Notes under the pieces: generated by a model
The model's database searches: none
The model's input: only the letters and a program-made list of their open reading frames with translations
What the model was told of the DNA's origin: nothing
Origin: Thermoplasmata archaeon
Lineage (GTDB): Archaea; Thermoplasmatota; Thermoplasmata; B31-G17
DNA length: 16,451 nt
Assembly (NCBI GenBank): GCA_003649915.1
Contig: QMTG01000010.1
Location: forward strand, 1 to 16,451
Reading direction: 5' to 3'
Shown: piece after piece, positions 12,790-16,451 of the stretch
How positions within the stretch are numbered: the first letter of the stretch is position 1
Layout: every line of letters starts with the position of its first letter
Position numbers and translations under genes: made by a program

Positions 12790-14667
12790 ATGACTGAGAA
12801 CAAACCTATTGCAAATCTCCTTCGTAAGCGAAGAAATGTTGCATTATTGGTTGGAGTTTGCCTGCTGTTAGTAGCTACATATGTACTTTATCCAATTATT
12901 TGGCCGCGCCAAAACAACGTGGTCGACGTGATGGAGGAGAGCCATATAGTTAGAAAGCCTGTGGTTCTCTTCGATGCGTCTCACGGACAAGTTTGGTCTC
13001 TATGGGATACGGGCCTTGTAGGATACTCCGAGTTGGCCCTTTTATTGAGAGAGAATGGATATACCCCTGTTTGGTCCACAAGACCGCTTGTCGAGGCAAT
13101 ATCCTCTCTTTATGAGGGAGATATACTAGTCCTTATCCCTGCACACTATGCGTATTACAGCGATGAGGAAGTAGATGCTATTGAGAATTTTGTTGAAGAT
13201 GGTGGGGGGTTGCTTATATTAAGTGAACATGACAACGTGTTCGGAATTGGCGAATTTCAAAATAAAATAGGAAGAGTATTTGGCTTTGTAACAATCTACG
13301 GTATCGATTACGTTCTTGAAAACGATTTAAATAACACCATTGGAAACAGACCGTACTGGTTTAAGGTTTCGTGTCCTTTTTTCCAAATATCCAACATAGG
13401 CCTTTTCAGTGTTGGGTGCGTTAATCTGAGCCAAGGTGCTAAGCCGCTTATAGTTACAGGTGGAACAACCACACCACCTAATGCCGTTGTGGCGGGTTAT
13501 GTAGAAAGAGGCAAAGGGCGCGTCATTTACATCTCAGACAGCCACTTTTTGTGGAATGGTGACGAGATCAAAAATGGTCCCGGTAAATACATTGGAATAA
13601 AATATGGAAATAATAGAGAGTTTATACTCAAAGTTTTGGAATGGCTATCCTCTAAGAATTCTGCTGAGGGCTATGAGGCAAATATAATCGTACCGCAGTA
13701 TGATTTAATATCCTGTGAGAAGAACAGCACGTTAAAAATTGACGTTGTGATAAATAGTAGAACTGATATACATATAGTATCTGAGGGGGGCGTTGAGGTC
13801 CTAGGAAAAACTGAATATGATAGTTTTTTGGGAAACCTTACAATCAATATTTATGTTCGCAGCGATGGCAACGTCTCTATTAATTCTGCAAACTCCTGTG
13901 AGAAAGTATACATTGTGTGCAGCGAGGAGAAAAAGCGTGCAACAATATTGATTGATGAGTCTCACGGTTGTAGAGGCGTTAGTGACGGGGCTTCTGGGCT
14001 TTATCTATTTGCTAGGCAACTGACAAAGAGTGGCCTTTACACCTATGCCACAGCAAACAAAAACGCACTAAACTATTCGGTATATGATGCGGTCATTATA
14101 GCAAATCCGCTTATTTCCTATGCAGGAAACGAGATTAGAGAAATAACCAAGGCGAAAAAAATCGTTTTGTTTGCAGAGCCTTACTCGGAAAATATTGGGG
14201 CAATAGCATATATACGAAAAAATGTACTCGGGCACAATACTACGCCGGAGATGGGCGAGCCATGCTATATTGGGGCAATATCAAAACAATTTGGAATAAA
14301 CGTAACGTATTACACAATTTACGATGATATAAACAATTTGGGTCAACGCACATTTGTGCCTATGACATTGAATAGTTCTGGGGAAAAGCTAGTGTTCTAT
14401 TGTGGTTGTATTGTGACAGGGGGGGAGCCTGTGTTTTGGGCGTCGGATAGTGCGTGGGGAGAAGCCATCACTGACAGCATGCTTAACAGCACGGACGTAG
14501 AAGCACGTTACAACCCAGACTTAGATACTAGATATGTATGCGGTGGATGTAAAACGGAAAAAACCCTCGTAATTGGCGATGTGGACATAATTACAAATGA
14601 CCATATAGGCGAGGGCGGCGGAGATGTTGCTCAGAGATTGATAAAAACCTTAATTTTTGGTCATTGA
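12790..14667 (+). CDS. Membrane-anchored protein with two DUF4350/GATase1-like domains
   Basis: The protein is 625 residues from the chosen ATG (MTENKPIANLL). A basic stretch (LRKRR) precedes one transmembrane helix at residues 16-37 (NVALLVGVCLLLVATYVLYP), which would place the rest outside the cell. Two similar domains follow. Domain 1 (about 57-289) starts VVLFDASHGQ and contains GDILVLIPAHY, EEVDAIENFVEDGGGLLIL and GRVIYISDSHFL. Domain 2 (about 384-623) starts ATILIDESHGC and contains YDAVIIANPL, KKIVLFAEP and TLVIGDVDIITND. D-x-S-H-G followed by a G-G-G-L-L-I-type strand is typical of DUF4350 and GldG/GATase1-like folds. No Cys-His-Glu amidotransferase triad is evident, so a binding or structural role is more likely. 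A beta-rich linker (about 297-380) joins the domains. The family assignment is by pattern only. Confidence 0.85.
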   Translation: MTENKPIANLLRKRRNVALLVGVCLLLVATYVLYPIIWPRQNNVVDVMEESHIVRKPVVLFDASHGQVWSLWDTGLVGYSELALLLRENGYTPVWSTRPLVEAISSLYEGDILVLIPAHYAYYSDEEVDAIENFVEDGGGLLILSEHDNVFGIGEFQNKIGRVFGFVTIYGIDYVLENDLNNTIGNRPYWFKVSCPFFQISNIGLFSVGCVNLSQGAKPLIVTGGTTTPPNAVVAGYVERGKGRVIYISDSHFLWNGDEIKNGPGKYIGIKYGNNREFILKVLEWLSSKNSAEGYEANIIVPQYDLISCEKNSTLKIDVVINSRTDIHIVSEGGVEVLGKTEYDSFLGNLTINIYVRSDGNVSINSANSCEKVYIVCSEEKKRATILIDESHGCRGVSDGASGLYLFARQLTKSGLYTYATANKNALNYSVYDAVIIANPLISYAGNEIREITKAKKIVLFAEPYSENIGAIAYIRKNVLGHNTTPEMGEPCYIGAISKQFGINVTYYTIYDDINNLGQRTFVPMTLNSSGEKLVFYCGCIVTGGEPVFWASDSAWGEAITDSMLNSTDVEARYNPDLDTRYVCGGCKTEKTLVIGDVDIITNDHIGEGGGDVAQRLIKTLIFGH

Positions 14668-14771
14668 TTAAGAAGAACGTATCGTGGCCCATCCTTTTGC
14701 TTAAGATGCTCACAAGCCGATACACAAGGCCAGTGATTATTTGCGAGGTGAGGGGCTGCACAAGATTTGAG

Positions 14772-14779
14772 TTTAAATA
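14772..14779 (+). promoter_or_regulatory. Upstream TATA-like element in the gap before the protease gene
   Basis: TTTAAATA fits the archaeal TATA consensus. It is followed at 14788 by GGAGGT, but no open frame of useful length starts there: the ATG at 14818 reaches TGA after five codons. It may be a distal promoter for the protease gene or a relic. Confidence 0.35.
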
Positions 14780-14882
14780 GCCACATTGGAGGTTTCCGTC
14801 TTTCTCTCACGAATATTATGCATAACGAGTGGTGAAATATATTTTTCCGTATAGTACAAAAATCAAATTTTGCACCAAAAAG

Positions 14883-14889
14883 TATATAT
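14883..14889 (+). promoter_or_regulatory. TATA box of the subtilisin-like protease gene
   Basis: TATATAT preceded by CCAAAAAG (a plausible BRE) predicts transcription from about 14912, giving a leader of roughly 47 nt before the ATG at 14959. The protease therefore probably has its own promoter rather than being cotranscribed with the gene ending at 14667. Confidence 0.6.
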
Positions 14890-14943
14890 GCACCTATCTC
14901 CTAATCTTCATTTCGTGGGCACTATGTTGACTAGAAAGAGGTT

Positions 14944-14950
14944 GGAGGTG
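14944..14950 (+). promoter_or_regulatory. Strong ribosome binding site of the protease gene
   Basis: GGAGGTG is a full archaeal SD match, eight bases before the ATG at 14959. Confidence 0.8.
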
Positions 14951-14958
14951 TGTAGAAA

Positions 14959-16451
14959 ATGTGTAAAAGAAGTATTTATGCGATAGTGGTTGGAATATTA
15001 ATGTTAATGCCAGCAAGCGCTCTTCTTGGGGCTTTCAAGGAAATGACAGGCCCAGTTAGTGCTGAAAGCGTTGGTAATGTCGGCACTATTGATAATAGCA
15101 GGGCACCAGGCGTGCGTGTGGGGACACCGTACACGATAAAGTTGAAGATAGGGTGGTTTGACCCTCTAGTGGATGACATACCGGCGCCGCCAGAGTTGAG
15201 GCTTACTGAGCCCAATGGATATTATCTCGTACAGATATACACTGACGGAATAGATGCGCAGGAGAAGGTAAATGTGATAAGGAGGCTTGGCGGCGAAGTT
15301 CTAGAGTACATACCGGAGAAAACATACGTAGTGTTCATGAGCGCGGATGTGAAAGCGGAAGTGGAAAAGTTGCCTTTCGTGCGCTGGATAGGGAACTATG
15401 AGCCTGCGTACAAAATTGACCCCAGGCTCTTTGATGTGAACGGCGAGGTTAGTGTGTTTGTAAAACTATGGAAGCACAAAATAGATGAGGGGTTGAACCT
15501 CGGCTTTGACGAGTTGGAAAAGATAAAGCCAGCATCGGTGAAGAACGGAAAGATAAAAATAGGGAATAGGGAATGCAAGTGGGGCGGCGTAATGCTCATG
15601 ACCCCCGACGGTCCACTGCGCCCAATCAGAGGGCCAAATCTCATGGGGATAAAGAAGATGCTGATAGAAGAGCAAGTGAAAACAATGGGGGGTAAGGTGT
15701 TTGAGTCGCCACTATTTATGGGGAGAAACGATGTGATGGCTGTAAGTATTGATGCCTCTATGATTCCAAACATGGCATTCATGGCAGAAGTTGAATACAT
15801 ACAGCCCTACACCGAGCTTGTGCCAATGACTTCAATGCTTGTTTTCAGGGGTGAGCATGGTATTAGGAGCATATCCAACTGGGAAGGGAATGGCAACGTG
15901 CCCGATGCATACTCTTCCACTCTGGGCAAATTCCTAGTGGTGTCTCACTTTGACGATGGGCACTACACGAATCATCAGGAGTTCCAGGAATATAAGGGAG
16001 CGCCAAATGCGATAGTGGAGTACTATGGCACACCCTCGGGAAGCGACGAGCACGGTACGCAGACTCTCTCCGTGTTATTGGCGAGAGGTGTGGATATGGA
16101 TGCCACAGGGATAGCGAGAAATGCGACCGCCGTTGTTGGCGACTATAATCAGGTAAACTGGTATGATTTGCTCGGCTATGGCTGGAATACCTATAACGCA
16201 AACGTATTTTCATGCTCCATGGGTACATCCGACATGGATGGATCATACACGACGGTAAGTAAGGATGTAGACACTTACGCCCTCAACTATCCGTATGTGT
16301 TGCAGTTCTGGTCTTTGGGCAACCAGAACCAGAGCGGCACAAGCGGGTACCAGCCAACGCAGCAGTCCACTGCGAAGAATTGCGTCGGTGTTGGCGGGTT
16401 TGATGATAAAGGCACAGCGGATAGAAGCGATGATGAGGCAGACGCTTATGA
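14959..16451 (+). CDS. Secreted subtilisin-like serine protease (peptidase S8), 3' end outside window
   Basis: 497 codons are visible; the frame continues past the right edge. Residues 1-21 (MCKRSIYAIVVGILMLMPASA) are a signal peptide. Two inhibitor-I9-like propeptide modules follow. The first, about 87-155, contains YYLVQIYTDG, VIRRLGGEVLEYIP and TYVVFMSADV. The second, about 162-290, contains VSVFVKLW, QVKTMGGKVFESP and VMAVSIDASMIP. The S8 catalytic domain begins near residue 300. The Asp box is FDDGHY (D332), the His box is EHGTQ (H365), and the oxyanion Asn lies in SLGNQN (N455), followed by STAKNCVGVGG, a typical S8 strand. The nucleophile G-T-S motif must lie beyond the window. The protease would act outside the cell after propeptide removal. 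Neighbouring surface proteins are possible substrates, but this is not shown. Confidence 0.93.
   Translation, partial: MCKRSIYAIVVGILMLMPASALLGAFKEMTGPVSAESVGNVGTIDNSRAPGVRVGTPYTIKLKIGWFDPLVDDIPAPPELRLTEPNGYYLVQIYTDGIDAQEKVNVIRRLGGEVLEYIPEKTYVVFMSADVKAEVEKLPFVRWIGNYEPAYKIDPRLFDVNGEVSVFVKLWKHKIDEGLNLGFDELEKIKPASVKNGKIKIGNRECKWGGVMLMTPDGPLRPIRGPNLMGIKKMLIEEQVKTMGGKVFESPLFMGRNDVMAVSIDASMIPNMAFMAEVEYIQPYTELVPMTSMLVFRGEHGIRSISNWEGNGNVPDAYSSTLGKFLVVSHFDDGHYTNHQEFQEYKGAPNAIVEYYGTPSGSDEHGTQTLSVLLARGVDMDATGIARNATAVVGDYNQVNWYDLLGYGWNTYNANVFSCSMGTSDMDGSYTTVSKDVDTYALNYPYVLQFWSLGNQNQSGTSGYQPTQQSTAKNCVGVGGFDDKGTADRSDDEADAY

Noticed and set aside
14818..14835. Short open frame after GGAGGT in the gap before the protease
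   Set aside because: It reaches TGA after five codons and the GGAGGT is too far upstream for translation.
14976..16246. Minus-strand open frames opposite the protease (14976-15215, 15396-15800, 15466-15675, 15863-16246)
   Set aside because: The plus-strand frame has a signal peptide, I9-like modules and S8 catalytic motifs; the opposite frames are shadows.

Overview
The window looks archaeal, probably from a euryarchaeal lineage such as Thermoplasmatota; the lineage is a guess from style only. The archaeal call rests on AT-rich TATA boxes (12721-12730, 14883-14889) at suitable distances upstream of starts, on GGAGGTG-type ribosome binding sites, on heavy use of ATA and AGG/AGA codons, and on long secreted proteins rich in N-x-S/T sequons. 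I saw no rRNA, tRNA or CRISPR array.

Layout. Positions 11285 down to 1 (minus strand) are one uninterrupted reading frame of more than 3,761 codons that runs off the left edge. It encodes a giant secreted modular protein: a signal peptide, five fibronectin-III-like (FN3) units interleaved with five copies of another beta-sandwich unit, three more FN3 units, a probable seven-bladed beta-propeller, Big_5-like domains, six tandem Ig-like repeats, and two Big_5-like domains carrying calcium-loop motifs. All sizeable plus-strand frames across this stretch are shadows. Positions 11286-12789 hold an IS110-family insertion element whose transposase is broken by one in-frame TAA. Around the transposase 3' end lies a nested inverted-repeat structure that could be a bridge/seek RNA. 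Positions 12790-14667 (+) encode a membrane-anchored protein with two copies of a DUF4350/GATase1-like domain. Positions 14959-16451 (+) encode the first 497 residues of a secreted subtilisin-like protease (S8) with a duplicated I9-like propeptide; its catalytic Asp, His and oxyanion Asn are visible, and the Ser lies beyond the right edge.

How the genes may work together. All three host genes encode proteins that leave the cytoplasm or face outwards: a very large surface or adhesin-like protein, a single-pass membrane protein with an external tandem domain, and a secreted protease. The giant gene and the DUF4350-like gene are divergent, and the IS110 element lies in what was probably their shared promoter region. 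A joint surface function (adhesion, polymer sensing or proteolytic processing) is inference from proximity only.

No gap without a gene exceeds 300 bases. The three gaps are 11286-11498, 12531-12789 and 14668-14958; they contain promoters, inverted repeats and the probable ends of the IS element.
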